From: Sphingobacterium sp. xlx-96
GTDB lineage: Bacteria; Bacteroidota; Bacteroidia; Sphingobacteriales; Sphingobacteriaceae
Length of the DNA: 64,000 nucleotides
Assembly (NCBI RefSeq): GCF_011007365.1
Contig: NZ_WFKM01000003.1
Location: 496,001 to 560,000, forward strand
Direction: 5' to 3'
The translations under genes and the position numbers were made by a program. The notes below the pieces were generated by a model. The model worked only from the letters and a program-made list of their open reading frames with translations, made no database searches and was not told the origin of the DNA. Shown here piece by piece: positions 53,501-62,348 of the stretch. The first letter of the stretch is position 1. Each line of letters opens with the position of its first letter.

Positions 53501-53866
53501 CAGTCCGTTCAAAATGCGGTTTATGAGCAGAAGGATCCAATCATTATCTATAAAATGGAAGCCTTTAACCTATTTAAAGGAATGTTGTCTAGTATGAACA
53601 AGGAGATTGTAAGTTTTCTTTTCAAAGGTGAGATTCCGGGACAGGCTCCACAGCAGGTACAGGAAGCAAAGCCGGTTGTTCAGCCAAAGGTTATAGCGAC
53701 AAAAGAAGATTTAAGTTCTCCTACAGGTGTTTCTGAAGAAGATATTGATAATAAATCGGGGCAGGTTACCCAACCTATTAAGAAAGATCAAGTTATAGGG
53801 CGAAATGATGAGTGTCCTTGTGGATCTGGCTTAAAGTATAAAAACTGTCACGGTAAAAACGGGTAA
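50573..53866 (+). CDS. secA: Protein translocase ATPase SecA
   Basis: Drives Sec-dependent export. At 1097 aa it is longer than E. coli SecA, as is usual in Bacteroidetes. GGIVLHQGKIAEMSTGEGKT (Walker A), FAMIDEVDSVLIDDART (Walker B) and MAGRGTDI / RQLRGRAGRQGDPGSSQF in the second helicase domain are present. The extreme C-terminus has the zinc motif CPCGSGLKYKNCH after a Pro/Gln-rich linker. Followed 13 bp later by a SPOR protein gene. Confidence 0.97.
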   Translation: MLKFLSKLFGSKSERDIKAIQPYVNKIKDEYSKLTNLSHDELRAKTIEFKARIQEYLKEIDAEIAELKNKSDDTNTDMSAKTEVYEKIDKLTKDRDKKLEEILLEILPEAFAVVKDTARRLTENSVLEVTASDFDRELAARKANVTIQGDKALWSNSWIAAGNEVKWNMVHYDVQLIGGIVLHQGKIAEMSTGEGKTLVGTLPTYLNALSGQGVHIVTVNDYLAKRDSEWNGPLFEFHGLSVDCIDKHQPNSPQRRDAYKCDIVYGTNNEFGFDYLRDNMTQTPDAMVQRKLHFAMIDEVDSVLIDDARTPLIISGPIPMGDQHEFYQLKPRIERLVNAQKAYINTVFNEAKKAIAAGDTDPEAGGLALFRSFRGLPKNKALIKFLSEGNHRQILQKVENYYMQEQNRHMPKADKELFFVIDEKNNQVELTEKGIELITASGEDPSFFILPDVGSEIADIEKSTASLEEKAARKEELLRDYSIKAERIHSINQLLKAYTLFERDDQYIVDEGKVKIVDEQTGRIMDGRRYSDGLHQAIEAKENVKVEDATQTYATVTLQNYFRMYHKLSGMTGTASTEAGELWEIYKLDVVEIPTNRGIQRHDREDFIYRTAREKYNAVAQEIQNLTEQGRPVLVGTTSVEISELLSRMLKLRGIKHNVLNAKLHQREAEIVAEAGHPGQVTIATNMAGRGTDIKLTEEVINAGGLAIVGTERHESRRVDRQLRGRAGRQGDPGSSQFFVSLEDPLMRLFASERISNIMVKMGVEEGEVMQHSMLTKSIERAQRKVEENNFGIRKRLLEYDDVMNSQRTVIYTKRKNALFGERLDVDLNNAIYDVVEDVVTESKEGGSYEEFQIEVIRLFAVDPAVTSEEFTSSSIPVLTDKLFDQIISHYEQKAKHIAAQTLPVLTNVMAERGDMIENIVVPFTDGIRGIQVATNLKKAIETEGKEVFRSFEKGVVLALIDEAWKEHLREMDDLKQSVQNAVYEQKDPIIIYKMEAFNLFKGMLSSMNKEIVSFLFKGEIPGQAPQQVQEAKPVVQPKVIATKEDLSSPTGVSEEDIDNKSGQVTQPIKKDQVIGRNDECPCGSGLKYKNCHGKNG

Positions 53867-53879
53867 AAACAATAAAATA

Positions 53880-54335
53880 ATGTTGAATAAAGGGTTGATT
53901 TTGGGTTTCGTTCTAGGGACAATGGTATTGTCTGCTAAAGCACAACAAACTGGTGTCGTGGAAGTGTCTAAGGATACGCTGATATCCATTTTGCAGAGTT
54001 TCAGAGCAGAACATGAAATCAACCCAACAACAACACGCAGTATTAGTTTAGGACCAAAGGTTGTCGATAAAAGTAAAGCAACTCGTGTCAAGAAAAGGGG
54101 ATTTCGTGTACAGATATACTCCGGCTCAAATAGAAATGAAGCCTATGCTGTCCAAGGTCGGTTTAAGAACCAATATGCAGATATGGACAGTTACATCAAC
54201 TACGATGAACCTAACTATAGAGTAAAAGTAGGTGATTTTACAAGTCGATCCGAAGCGAATAATTTTATGCGTGTCTTAAGGAACCAATATAGTAATGTTT
54301 TTGTTTTTCAAGAAGACATTTGGGTTTGGGAATAA
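53880..54335 (+). CDS. SPOR domain-containing exported protein
   Basis: A 151-residue protein with a signal peptide (MLNKGLILGFVLGTMVLSAKAQ). The C-terminal SPOR domain (about residues 75-150, RVKKRGFRVQIYSGSNR ... NYRVKVGDFTSRSEANNFMR) binds denuded septal peptidoglycan. Downstream of secA by 13 bp and upstream of the amidohydrolase by 12 bp, so in one operon. Confidence 0.85.
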   Translation: MLNKGLILGFVLGTMVLSAKAQQTGVVEVSKDTLISILQSFRAEHEINPTTTRSISLGPKVVDKSKATRVKKRGFRVQIYSGSNRNEAYAVQGRFKNQYADMDSYINYDEPNYRVKVGDFTSRSEANNFMRVLRNQYSNVFVFQEDIWVWE

Positions 54336-54347
54336 ATCTGTCCAGTT

Positions 54348-55538
54348 ATGAGTAATCTCAAGCATGATATTCAACAGTTGGCAAAAGCTTTTTTTCCAGA
54401 AACTGTTGATATACGCCGTCATCTTCATCGTAATCCAGAGCTTTCGTTTGAGGAATTTGAAACCGCTTCATTTATAAAGAAGACTTTATCAGATCTTGGC
54501 ATTAGCTATCAACCTATGGCCAATACTGGGGTTGTGGGGCTTATTAAGGGAGAATTGCCTTCTGATAAAGTTATCGCTTTGCGCGCAGATCTGGATGCTC
54601 TTCCTATCACAGAAGTAGAGGGCCGGTCTTATGGTTCACAACGACCGGGTATTATGCATGCTTGTGGACATGATGTACACACCTCTTCGCTATTAGGGGT
54701 TGCGAGAATCTTACAAGAGTTGCGGCCTTATTTTGGTGGTACGGTGAAGTTAATATTTCAACCCGGAGAAGAAAAGCTTCCGGGCGGAGCTTCTTTGATG
54801 ATTAAGGAAGGGGTATTACAGAATCCTGATGCTGCGTCTATTATTGGTCAACACGTGATGCCTTTTATTGAAGTTGGTAAGGTTGGATTTAAATCCGGGC
54901 AGTACATGGCTTCTACGGACGAACTTTATATGACAGTCAAAGGTAAAGGAGGTCATGGAGCTCACCCACATCAAAATATAGATCCTATTGCTATTACAGC
55001 TCAAATTATAACCGCTTTACAACAGGTGGTAAGTAGATATGCAGATCCGAGAATCCCAACGGTATTGTCTTGGGGAAAGATCGTGGCTAATGGAGCAACG
55101 AATATTATTCCAAATGAGGTTTATTTGGAGGGAACTTTTCGTACCTATGATGAGAAATGGCGCGAAGGGGCACATCAGCGAATGACGAACATCGCCACTG
55201 GGATAGCGGAAGCTATGGGAGCTACTTGCGACTTTGAGGTACGCAAGGGTTATCCTTTTTTGACTAATGATCCGACGTTGACAAAGAAATCAAGGACCCT
55301 TGCCGAAGAGTATTTAGGAAAAGAGAATGTTGTTGATTTGGAGCTTTGGCCCGCAGGTGAGGATTTTGCATATTATTCACAAGAGATTCCTGCTTGTTTT
55401 TATCGACTAGGTACAGGAAATGTGGGCAAAGGAATTAATTCGGCGGTCCACACATCTACATTTGACATTGACGAAGATGCTTTGGAATTGAGCATCGGTT
55501 TGATGGCTTATATCACGATTGGGGAACTGAATTCTTAG
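54348..55538 (+). CDS. M20 family metallo-amidohydrolase (N-acyl amino acid hydrolase-like)
   Basis: A 396-residue cytosolic hydrolase. Metal-site motifs: RADLDALP, MHACGHDVHTSSLLG (Cys/His), QPGEEKLPGG (catalytic Glu), IIGQHVMP and the C-terminal HTSTFDIDEDAL. These define the IAA-amino acid / N-acetyl amino acid amidohydrolase branch of M20. Substrate unknown. Third gene in the secA operon. Confidence 0.9.
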   Translation: MSNLKHDIQQLAKAFFPETVDIRRHLHRNPELSFEEFETASFIKKTLSDLGISYQPMANTGVVGLIKGELPSDKVIALRADLDALPITEVEGRSYGSQRPGIMHACGHDVHTSSLLGVARILQELRPYFGGTVKLIFQPGEEKLPGGASLMIKEGVLQNPDAASIIGQHVMPFIEVGKVGFKSGQYMASTDELYMTVKGKGGHGAHPHQNIDPIAITAQIITALQQVVSRYADPRIPTVLSWGKIVANGATNIIPNEVYLEGTFRTYDEKWREGAHQRMTNIATGIAEAMGATCDFEVRKGYPFLTNDPTLTKKSRTLAEEYLGKENVVDLELWPAGEDFAYYSQEIPACFYRLGTGNVGKGINSAVHTSTFDIDEDALELSIGLMAYITIGELNS

Positions 55539-55579
55539 TCTTTGGAGCCCTCCTAATTTATGTGCTAACTTCTTAAGAA

Positions 55580-56143
55580 ATGTCTTCACACCATATCGTA
55601 CGGGAGAATCAGGAGCCTGCGCTTCTAATCCAAGACTTTAAAGCTTTGGATAGGGAAATGTTGGATCAACTTTTAGAGTGGTCTCCCACTATTATTGTTG
55701 ATGAATGTGCCGTAGATTTTCTACTTGCAGACGAAATAAAAATAGATGTTATTTTTTCTAGAAATACCTCTATCTTAATTCAGGAGCAGACGAAGGTGTT
55801 TCCTCTTGGGAATTCCTTTTTGGATAGTGCGTTCGATTATTTAATTTCTAATTCTTATTCCGCAGCGAATATCCTTTGTTCGAGTCTGGATGGTTTGGCG
55901 GATAAATGTACTACCGCAATTAATATTGTCGCTTTCTGTGACAATAGAAGGCATGTTTTTGTAAAAGGACATTATGAAAAGTGGAAGCCACAAGGAGAAA
56001 AAGTTTATGTGAATGATAAGACCGTTAAATCTTCACAAGGATTGAACCGAGTTGATCATGGTATTTTTGAAACGGCGCATAGCGGCTTCTTCCGATTGGA
56101 TTTTATTTCCTCAGACTTCATTTGCCTGGGTGAAGATATCTAA
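55580..56143 (+). CDS. Thiamine pyrophosphokinase-like protein, possibly inactive
   Basis: A 187-residue cytosolic protein. Its N-terminus (VVDE-type strand ... LLEWSPTIIVDECAVDFLL) and organisation recall thiamine pyrophosphokinase: one alpha/beta domain then a beta-rich C-terminal half. But the family's G-D-x-D-S acidic motif is not seen: the expected place reads IDVIFSRNTSIL. The following K-D-x-T-D-x-E block reads PLGNSFLDSAFDYL, keeping little. I therefore call it TPK-like with low confidence. It overlaps the convergent M28 peptidase gene by 4 bp. Confidence 0.5.
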   Translation: MSSHHIVRENQEPALLIQDFKALDREMLDQLLEWSPTIIVDECAVDFLLADEIKIDVIFSRNTSILIQEQTKVFPLGNSFLDSAFDYLISNSYSAANILCSSLDGLADKCTTAINIVAFCDNRRHVFVKGHYEKWKPQGEKVYVNDKTVKSSQGLNRVDHGIFETAHSGFFRLDFISSDFICLGEDI

Positions 56144-57441
56144 TCTTTAAGTTTTTCTACACGACTGGGGGTTTGAGAGCCATTAATGATACCTGTAGCC
56201 CCTATAGCTATCGCTTCAATACTTGCCTTTATATTATCAATATCTAATGTAGTGACATCGTCTTTGACCGTATGATAAAATTTATCTTTGTCAATTTGGG
56301 AAGTGGAGAAGGTATGTGCAGGTACACCTAAAGCCGCTAAAACAGCATTGTCACTGCGATAGAAGAGGTTTTGTTGTGGGTAAGGGTCTGGATAAAATTT
56401 GAATGAAGATCCCGCTAAATTCTGCTGCATGAGACTTCCTAGATTGGACCTGTCATAACCGGTTATATAAAGAGAATTTGGACCAAACTTAGCGTCCTTT
56501 CCTATCATTTCGATGTTTATCATGGCTACGACACTGTCCGCATTGATATTGTTTGAAAAATATTTGGAACCAAACATCCCAATTTCTTCAGCGGTAAAAG
56601 CGACAAAAATTAATGTTCGTTCATTATTGTTAAGGTTTTTATAATATTTTGCCAAACTGATCATTGCTGTTGTACCGGAGGCATCGTCATCGGCTCCATT
56701 AGCGATAGAGTCTGTTCCTTCGGATTTAATTATACCAATATGATCATAATGAGCGGAGAATATAACATATTCATTAGGCTTTGACTTGCCCGGAATAACT
56801 CCGGCTACATTTGAAAGAGAAATAGGTTTAATATTATTGTTGTTTATAATTTCGAAATCTTTGGTGATTTTATCCGCGACAACAAAAACTTTCGTTGCAG
56901 AGGTTCCCGTCGTAGAAACAATATTTTCTCTGTTATAGATTTTATTAAAACGGGCTATAAACGAACTGAATGAAGGGTCTACCAGGATAATCGCATTCTC
57001 TGACGATTGGGCAAACATTCTAAAGGAGCTCGCAAAATCGTCCTTTTTAGTTATTGTATGTACGGGAATATTTGAAGAGGAATTCCAGTGAGTCTGTGCT
57101 TCGTCTCCAAGTATCAAAAAGCTATTTTCCTCTAAAACATGACCTTCCCAGATAATGGAGCTGTTTTTTTTACGCACTTGTTGCATGTAAAATGTTTGCC
57201 TATAATTATTTTCAGCATATGGGGTAAGACCAATCTCTTGGAATTCCTTTGCGATAAAATCTGCGGCTCGGTCTGCATCCTCGGTTAAGGCATGACGACC
57301 TTTCATTTCGTCCGAGGCTAGCGTATTTAAAATTCGGTCGATATAGGATCTGTCTACAATGGCTTGGGCCGGCAACTGGCAAAAAGCAGATCCGCCAAGT
57401 AATAATGTGGACATCAAGGATACGAAAAGGATGTGTTTCAT
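56140..57441 (-). CDS. M28 family exported metallopeptidase
   Basis: A 433-residue protein with a signal peptide (MKHILFVSLMSTLLLGGSAF). The zinc site is complete: FSAHYDHIG (His), NGADDDASGT (Asp), FTAEEIGMFGS (Glu-Glu), and a downstream MINIEMIG and HTVKDD-type His. Fits aminopeptidases that act in the periplasm. Monocistronic and convergent with the TPK-like gene. Confidence 0.9.
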   Translation of the reverse strand: MKHILFVSLMSTLLLGGSAFCQLPAQAIVDRSYIDRILNTLASDEMKGRHALTEDADRAADFIAKEFQEIGLTPYAENNYRQTFYMQQVRKKNSSIIWEGHVLEENSFLILGDEAQTHWNSSSNIPVHTITKKDDFASSFRMFAQSSENAIILVDPSFSSFIARFNKIYNRENIVSTTGTSATKVFVVADKITKDFEIINNNNIKPISLSNVAGVIPGKSKPNEYVIFSAHYDHIGIIKSEGTDSIANGADDDASGTTAMISLAKYYKNLNNNERTLIFVAFTAEEIGMFGSKYFSNNINADSVVAMINIEMIGKDAKFGPNSLYITGYDRSNLGSLMQQNLAGSSFKFYPDPYPQQNLFYRSDNAVLAALGVPAHTFSTSQIDKDKFYHTVKDDVTTLDIDNIKASIEAIAIGATGIINGSQTPSRVEKLKD

Positions 57442-57530
57442 CTTTTATATTTTTAGTAGCAATGGTACAATTTAGTAAATATGCTTGATATATTTTTAGT
57501 TATGTATTCGGGAATTCCAAGCATTTTATC

Positions 57531-57550
57531 TAAGTTTGATCAGATCAAAA
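57531..57550 (+). promoter_or_regulatory. Possible promoter box with an overlapping palindrome
   Basis: TAAGTTTG (57531-57538) matches TAnnTTTG, and TTTGATC A GATCAAA (57536-57550) is a perfect 7-bp palindrome over the expected transcription start. If real, the leader to the rhodanese ATG is about 105 nt. A regulator site is plausible inference. Confidence 0.45.
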
Positions 57551-57648
57551 TTAAAACAAAGAACTATATAAATGGTTTATATGTTGCGTAATGGTAACTG
57601 ATTAAAAAGGTGTGTTAATATTAATTATTAAAGACAAATTTTATACAT

Positions 57649-57963
57649 ATGAAAGAAATTACAGTTCAAGAATTAAAATCAATGATGGATCACAATGAAG
57701 AATTTCAGTTGATTGATGTTCGGGAATCATTTGAGTATGACGTTTCTAATTTGAATGGTTTGAATATACCCTTAGCGGGAATCTTGATAGAGTCGGAAAA
57801 GGTATCTAAAGATATTCCAGTTATTATTCAATGTCGTTCAGGAAAGCGTAGCGCGCAAGCTGTTATGTTATTAGAGCAACAGGGCTTTGATAACCTGTCT
57901 AACCTCAAAGGCGGAATATTGGCTTGGAAGGAAGAGATTGATCCCGAGATGGATGTATACTAA
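57649..57963 (+). CDS. Rhodanese-like domain protein
   Basis: A 104-residue single-domain sulfurtransferase-like protein. FQLIDVRESFEYDVSNLNG (residues about 17-35) and the active-site loop IIQCRSGKRSAQA with Cys62 are intact. Cytosolic, no leader. Substrate unknown. It stands alone between the M28 peptidase and glutamate dehydrogenase genes. Confidence 0.88.
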   Translation: MKEITVQELKSMMDHNEEFQLIDVRESFEYDVSNLNGLNIPLAGILIESEKVSKDIPVIIQCRSGKRSAQAVMLLEQQGFDNLSNLKGGILAWKEEIDPEMDVY

Positions 57964-58219
57964 AATAATCAATTAGAGATTATTTTGTTAAGTGTGTAAG
58001 GGGTATTCTCATGAGTACCTCTTTTGTTGTATTATTGAAGTTTGCCGTAGTATTAGTTGAGGTTATATGTTTTTTATAATGAAAATTATAAGCTTTGGGA
58101 ACACAGAATGATGAATTAATAGCTTTGAGTGTCTTTTGTTGATTTTTTATTAAAAAAGCTGAAAGCCAGTGTATTCGTTTCTGTTTTTGTTAATTTTATA
58201 TAACAAATTATAGACGCTT

Positions 58220-59638
58220 ATGTCAGCAACAAATACATATAGTTTTTTCGAAGGAGTAGAGCGAAGCTTTGATAAAGCCGCTAGGTTTACTCGGTTTTCC
58301 AAAGGGATCTTAGAACAAATTAAAGCTTGTAATTCTATCCTCCGCGTAAAGTTCCCAGTTCGCATCGGCGATCAAATAGAGGTTATTGAAGCTTATAGAG
58401 TTCAACATTCTCACCACAAATTGCCATGTAAAGGAGGTATCCGTTTTAGTATGGAGGTGAATCAGGATGAAGTGATGGCGCTTGCTGCCCTGATGACCTA
58501 CAAGTGTGCGATAGTGAACGTACCGTTTGGTGGCGGTAAAGGAGGTATTAAGATTGACTCATCTAAGTATAGTGTCTCTGATTTAGAACGGATAACACGG
58601 CGATATACTTCGGAGTTGTGTAAAAAGAACTTTATTGGACCGGGAATAGATGTTCCCGCTCCAGACTATGGGACGAGTGGAAGAGAAATGAGTTGGATCG
58701 TTGATACCTACTCCTCTCTAAATCCCAATGACGTTAATGCCATGGCTTGTGTTACGGGCAAACCGATCTCTCAAGGAGGTGTTAGAGGTCGGGTTGAAGC
58801 GACAGGTTTAGGTGTGTTTTTCGGTATACGGGAGGCATGTTCTATTGAGGAGGACATGAAGAAGTTTGGGCTGACTCCGGGAATAAAAGGTAAAAGGGTT
58901 ATAGTACAAGGTTTGGGAAATGTTGGCTATCATGCTGCCAAGTTTTGTCAAAATGCAGGGGCTATTATTGTTGGATTGATAGAATATAATGGGGCAATCT
59001 ATAATGAAGAAGGTATAGATGTTGATGCTGCGCAAGCTTATCGATCTAAAAATGGATCGCTTTTAAATTTTCCGGGAGCAAAAAATATCGAAAACGCAGA
59101 AGAGGGGCTAGAGCAAGTTTGTGACATTTTGATCCCCGCTGCTTTGGAGGCTGTAGTCCATGCCGGAAATGCAGAACGTATTCAAGCAAAGATAATTGGT
59201 GAAGCTGCAAATGGACCATTGACACCAGAGGCAGATGAAATTCTTAACAAAAAGGGGGTATTGGTAATCCCCGATATGTATCTTAATGCAGGAGGAGTTA
59301 CAGTATCTTATTTCGAATGGTTGAAGAACTTAAGTCATGTTCGTTATGGTCGTCTAGAGAAGAGATTTAGTGAAAATCGTTATGCAGAAATTATGAACTC
59401 TGTAGAGGATCTCACGAATAAGAAGATATCAGAGAAGGAACGTAAGCTGATTTTGAAGGGACCAGATGAAATTGATTTGGTTCATTCTGGATTGGAAGAT
59501 ACGATGATGGGATCCTACCAGGAGATTCGGGATGTGTGGATGAATACGCCTGGCGTTGAAGATTTGAGGACGGCGGCATTTATCTGCGCTATTAATAAAA
59601 TAGGAGTTGCTTATGAAGAGCTGGGGATCTTTCCATAA
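58220..59638 (+). CDS. Glu/Leu/Phe/Val family dehydrogenase (NAD-type glutamate dehydrogenase)
   Basis: Oxidatively deaminates an amino acid, most likely glutamate. 472 aa: [18 protein letters not shown] and [16 protein letters not shown] (catalytic Lys residues), [13 protein letters not shown], and the Rossmann motif [15 protein letters not shown]. The upstream DNA has a TTTGTTA / TAACAAA inverted repeat (58186-58207) before the ATG. Not enough to tell glutamate from leucine; length and Bacteroidetes context favour glutamate dehydrogenase. Confidence 0.92.
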   Translation: MSATNTYSFFEGVERSFDKAARFTRFSKGILEQIKACNSILRVKFPVRIGDQIEVIEAYRVQHSHHKLPCKGGIRFSMEVNQDEVMALAALMTYKCAIVNVPFGGGKGGIKIDSSKYSVSDLERITRRYTSELCKKNFIGPGIDVPAPDYGTSGREMSWIVDTYSSLNPNDVNAMACVTGKPISQGGVRGRVEATGLGVFFGIREACSIEEDMKKFGLTPGIKGKRVIVQGLGNVGYHAAKFCQNAGAIIVGLIEYNGAIYNEEGIDVDAAQAYRSKNGSLLNFPGAKNIENAEEGLEQVCDILIPAALEAVVHAGNAERIQAKIIGEAANGPLTPEADEILNKKGVLVIPDMYLNAGGVTVSYFEWLKNLSHVRYGRLEKRFSENRYAEIMNSVEDLTNKKISEKERKLILKGPDEIDLVHSGLEDTMMGSYQEIRDVWMNTPGVEDLRTAAFICAINKIGVAYEELGIFP

Positions 59639-59672
59639 ACCCTGATCAAAAAAATTTTCGTATTTTCGAAGA

Positions 59673-59975
59673 ATGAAAAATTTATTTCACCAGACTAAAC
59701 AGGCATTCTATTTTAGTCTGGCTTTTTATTTATTGACGGTAGCGATGATGATGCTTAAGGCACCCTTTTCTTTGGTGTTGCTTAGTGTGTCGTTGCTAAT
59801 ATCTATGATATGGGTCATGTTGGTGCTGCGGGAGGTAATGCTGTCTACTGGGGTGACCAATGTAGAACGTATCCTGTTGATACTTTTTGTTATTTTGACA
59901 AATATTTTAGGAGGCGTTGTGTATTTTGCATTCGTCAGAGAGCGGGTAATTGGTAAAGAAAATATAAAAAAATGA
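59673..59975 (+). CDS. Small membrane protein, 100 aa
   Basis: No family recognised with confidence. Three hydrophobic segments (about residues 10-28, 30-52, 65-88). The last part (RILLILFVILTNILGGVVYF) resembles the PLDc_N hydrophobic motif, only a hint. Its stop overlaps the next start by 4 bp (ATGA), so they are coupled. Confidence 0.65.
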   Translation: MKNLFHQTKQAFYFSLAFYLLTVAMMMLKAPFSLVLLSVSLLISMIWVMLVLREVMLSTGVTNVERILLILFVILTNILGGVVYFAFVRERVIGKENIKK

Positions 59976-60202
59976 AGAAACATTTTATTTTAAACTTACT
60001 ACTGAATTTAGGTATAATCTTTCTGATTATGAGTGGTGTCGCAGCTTACCAAAGCGGTAATATGTTGATCTTAGGAGCTGCTATAGCCATATCGGTGGTT
60101 TTAATCTATTTAAAGGTAGTTCTTCTTAAATATGTGAAGACAGATTTGGTGAAGCGACAGCAAGAAAAGACCGCTAAAGGTAGTAAAACGAAGAAGGGTT
60201 AA
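59972..60202 (+). CDS. Small membrane protein, 76 aa
   Basis: Two hydrophobic helices (about residues 8-24 and 29-51) and a strongly basic tail (VKRQQEKTAKGSKTKKG). Coupled to the preceding gene by a 4-bp overlap. I do not know its function; it may bind the preceding protein. Strong terminator within the end of the gene. Confidence 0.65.
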   Translation: MKKHFILNLLLNLGIIFLIMSGVAAYQSGNMLILGAAIAISVVLIYLKVVLLKYVKTDLVKRQQEKTAKGSKTKKG

Positions 60203-60232
60203 TATCTAAATATTAACCCTTCTTCGTTTTTT
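60185..60232. terminator. Bidirectional terminator, 21-bp perfect stem
   Basis: Arms at 60185-60205 and 60210-60230 (core GAAGAAGGGTTAATAT) are perfect complements with loop CTAA, and T/A tracts on both sides. The stem starts inside the small membrane protein gene's last codons and separates it from convergent gcvT. Confidence 0.9.
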
Positions 60233-60253
60233 ATATGACAATATTTTAATTCC

Positions 60254-61333
60254 CTATTTTACAAAGGGAGGTTTTTTGACTATAGCCTTGATTTTCTGAT
60301 TTCTTATATTGATATAGATATCTGTTCCTTCTTTTGTAAAGGCATTATTGACATAGCCCAAACCTACAGATTTTTTCAGTGTAGGAGATTGTGTTCCTGA
60401 GGTTACGCGTCCGATTACATTGCCTTCTATATCTACGATTTCATAATCATGACGAGGAATACCTCTTTCTATCATTTCAAAACCAACTAGCTTTTTCGGG
60501 GTACCAGCCTCTTTCTCTGCTTTTAAATTTTCAGAATTTACAAACTCCTTTGTAAATTTTGTTACCCAACCAAGACCGGCTTCTAGAGGCGAGGTGGTAT
60601 CGTCGATGTCATTTCCGTATAGACAGAATCCCATTTCTAGACGAAGGGTGTCGCGAGCTCCTAGTCCGATGGGTTTGATGCCGAACGGCGCTCCTGCTTT
60701 GAAAATTGCATCCCATACAGTTCTCACATCGTCATTGGAGACGTAGATCTCGAATCCGCCAGCACCGGTATAGCCTGTCGCAGATACGATAACATTTTCA
60801 ACACCGGCAAACGTTCCTTTTTGGAAAGTATAGTATTCCATGGAAGCAAGCTCTATGTCGGTAAGCGATTGTAGTGCTTCCGCAGCTTTAGGACCTTGGA
60901 TCGCTAATAAAGATGTTTTGTCGGAGATATTTTTCATATCAACCCCAAAAGTATTGAACTTGCTTATCCAGTTCCAATCTTTCTCAATATTCGAGGCGTT
61001 AACAACCAAAAGATAGGTTTGATCATCCAATTTGTAAGTCAGGAAATCATCAACGATTCCGCCGTTTTCGTTTGGCAAGTAAGCATACTGTACTTTACCG
61101 TCGTATAGCTTAGATGCATCGTTAGAAGATACTTTTTGGATTAAATCCAGAGCTTTTTCTCCTTTCAAGATAAACTCTCCCATATGACTCACGTCAAAAA
61201 CGCCTACAGCATTACGTACTGTTTCGTGCTCATCATTTATGCCAGAATATTGTACAGGCATATTAAAACCCGCAAAAGGGACCATCTTTGCACCTAATGA
61301 TACATGCAAATCTGTCAAAGCTGTGTTTTTCAT
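60254..61333 (-). CDS. gcvT: Glycine cleavage system T protein (aminomethyltransferase)
   Basis: Transfers the aminomethyl carbon to tetrahydrofolate in glycine cleavage. 359 aa: [36 protein letters not shown] (catalytic Asp region), [12 protein letters not shown], and [22 protein letters not shown] at 61333. gcvH and gcvP are not in the window. No glycine riboswitch recognised in the 183-bp upstream gap. Confidence 0.96.
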   Translation of the reverse strand: MKNTALTDLHVSLGAKMVPFAGFNMPVQYSGINDEHETVRNAVGVFDVSHMGEFILKGEKALDLIQKVSSNDASKLYDGKVQYAYLPNENGGIVDDFLTYKLDDQTYLLVVNASNIEKDWNWISKFNTFGVDMKNISDKTSLLAIQGPKAAEALQSLTDIELASMEYYTFQKGTFAGVENVIVSATGYTGAGGFEIYVSNDDVRTVWDAIFKAGAPFGIKPIGLGARDTLRLEMGFCLYGNDIDDTTSPLEAGLGWVTKFTKEFVNSENLKAEKEAGTPKKLVGFEMIERGIPRHDYEIVDIEGNVIGRVTSGTQSPTLKKSVGLGYVNNAFTKEGTDIYINIRNQKIKAIVKKPPFVK

Positions 61334-61516
61334 CAGAAATTAATTGTTTTTTAACGACATGAAGCTATCATGAATGGGGTGTGCATTTTCTTATTTTGCA
61401 CAATTTACACCATGAAAGTTTCATTTTTTAGCTATATAAAATGTATTATTACAAAAATACTTATAAAGTTGAGATTATGGCCTTATATTTTGCAATATTG
61501 ATAAAAATAGGTCGGT

Positions 61517-62347
61517 TTATTTTGCAACCGAGAGTTTATAGATCGTGGTTGACGTGGCTTGCTGGTCTGAATCTTCACAAAGTAGAAATGTCAACGTTGT
61601 TATGTTTTCTTGATAGCAAGAAAGTCCTTCAAATTTATGAATCCCAGAGATTGGGATAAACGAGGTTAAAGTCATTGTGTTAAAGTCTATAGTTCCAAAG
61701 AAGGATCCTCCTACTTGCCCGTCTTCATATGTTGAGTTTGTCTGTTCAATGGCCGCAATAAAGTATATTTTTTCTTCGAGCAAAATAGCATCTGTAAATG
61801 CAGGACTTCCGGCTTCTTGTTCAGGTAGTGGTATGTCTATATACCGTATAGGTGTTGAGAAGTCTTTCTTTGCTAATATGATACCGTTCTTTTTTTCAGG
61901 GCCATTACCCCTGTTAAAGAGATAGAGCGTGTCTCCATGTAAAAACGAGCCTTCAATATTGAGGTTTTCACTACTGATACCCAATTGCGCGTGTATATTT
62001 TCAGACAATGTATCGGTCGAGAAAGGTTTGGCTAAGTTGAGTGATGCGAGCGGGACTTGAAAATTTGTTGTTCTGCTGGATGTGGACATAGAGCCAAGCA
62101 GATGTAACGAATCATTGTACATGAAAATTGATTCAAAATCTAGCTTATTTTTTTTGTGTACCCTTTCATTTTGATTTGACCTATCAATTAAAAGATGTTT
62201 GTCTATTAGGTTTTGTGGGATACTGTAGGTGTAAAGATAGTTACTATCATCACAGACGATGTATAGCGTGTTTTCTTGGTAATAAATCCCTGAAGCTGCA
62301 CTCAGGCCCATGATGGAGCATAATACTTCGAGGATAAGATCTTTCAT
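61517..62347 (-). CDS. Hypothetical beta-propeller-like protein
   Basis: A 276-residue protein, beta-strand rich (SGIYYQENTLYIVCDDSNYLY, LNIEGSFLHGDTLYLFNRG, IHKFEGLSCY). I do not recognise a named family for certain; DUF6929 or an SdiA-regulated-like propeller are options. No clear signal peptide (MKDLILEVLCSIMGL is only weakly hydrophobic). It starts 1 bp from the TruC stop on the same strand, so cotranscribed. Confidence 0.65.
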   Translation of the reverse strand: MKDLILEVLCSIMGLSAASGIYYQENTLYIVCDDSNYLYTYSIPQNLIDKHLLIDRSNQNERVHKKNKLDFESIFMYNDSLHLLGSMSTSSRTTNFQVPLASLNLAKPFSTDTLSENIHAQLGISSENLNIEGSFLHGDTLYLFNRGNGPEKKNGIILAKKDFSTPIRYIDIPLPEQEAGSPAFTDAILLEEKIYFIAAIEQTNSTYEDGQVGGSFFGTIDFNTMTLTSFIPISGIHKFEGLSCYQENITTLTFLLCEDSDQQATSTTIYKLSVAK

Positions 62348-62348
62348 G

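Noticed and set aside
54816..55004. Small ORF opposite the M20 amidohydrolase
   Set aside because: Shadow of a gene with intact metal motifs.
61334..61516. Glycine riboswitch upstream of gcvT
   Set aside because: The 183-bp gap has no recognisable glycine-aptamer sequence; only a short imperfect GTGCA/TGCAC repeat.
61441..61659. Small + strand ORF of 72 aa
   Set aside because: It overlaps the 3' end of the better-supported 61517-62347 gene on the other strand and has no signal or family features.
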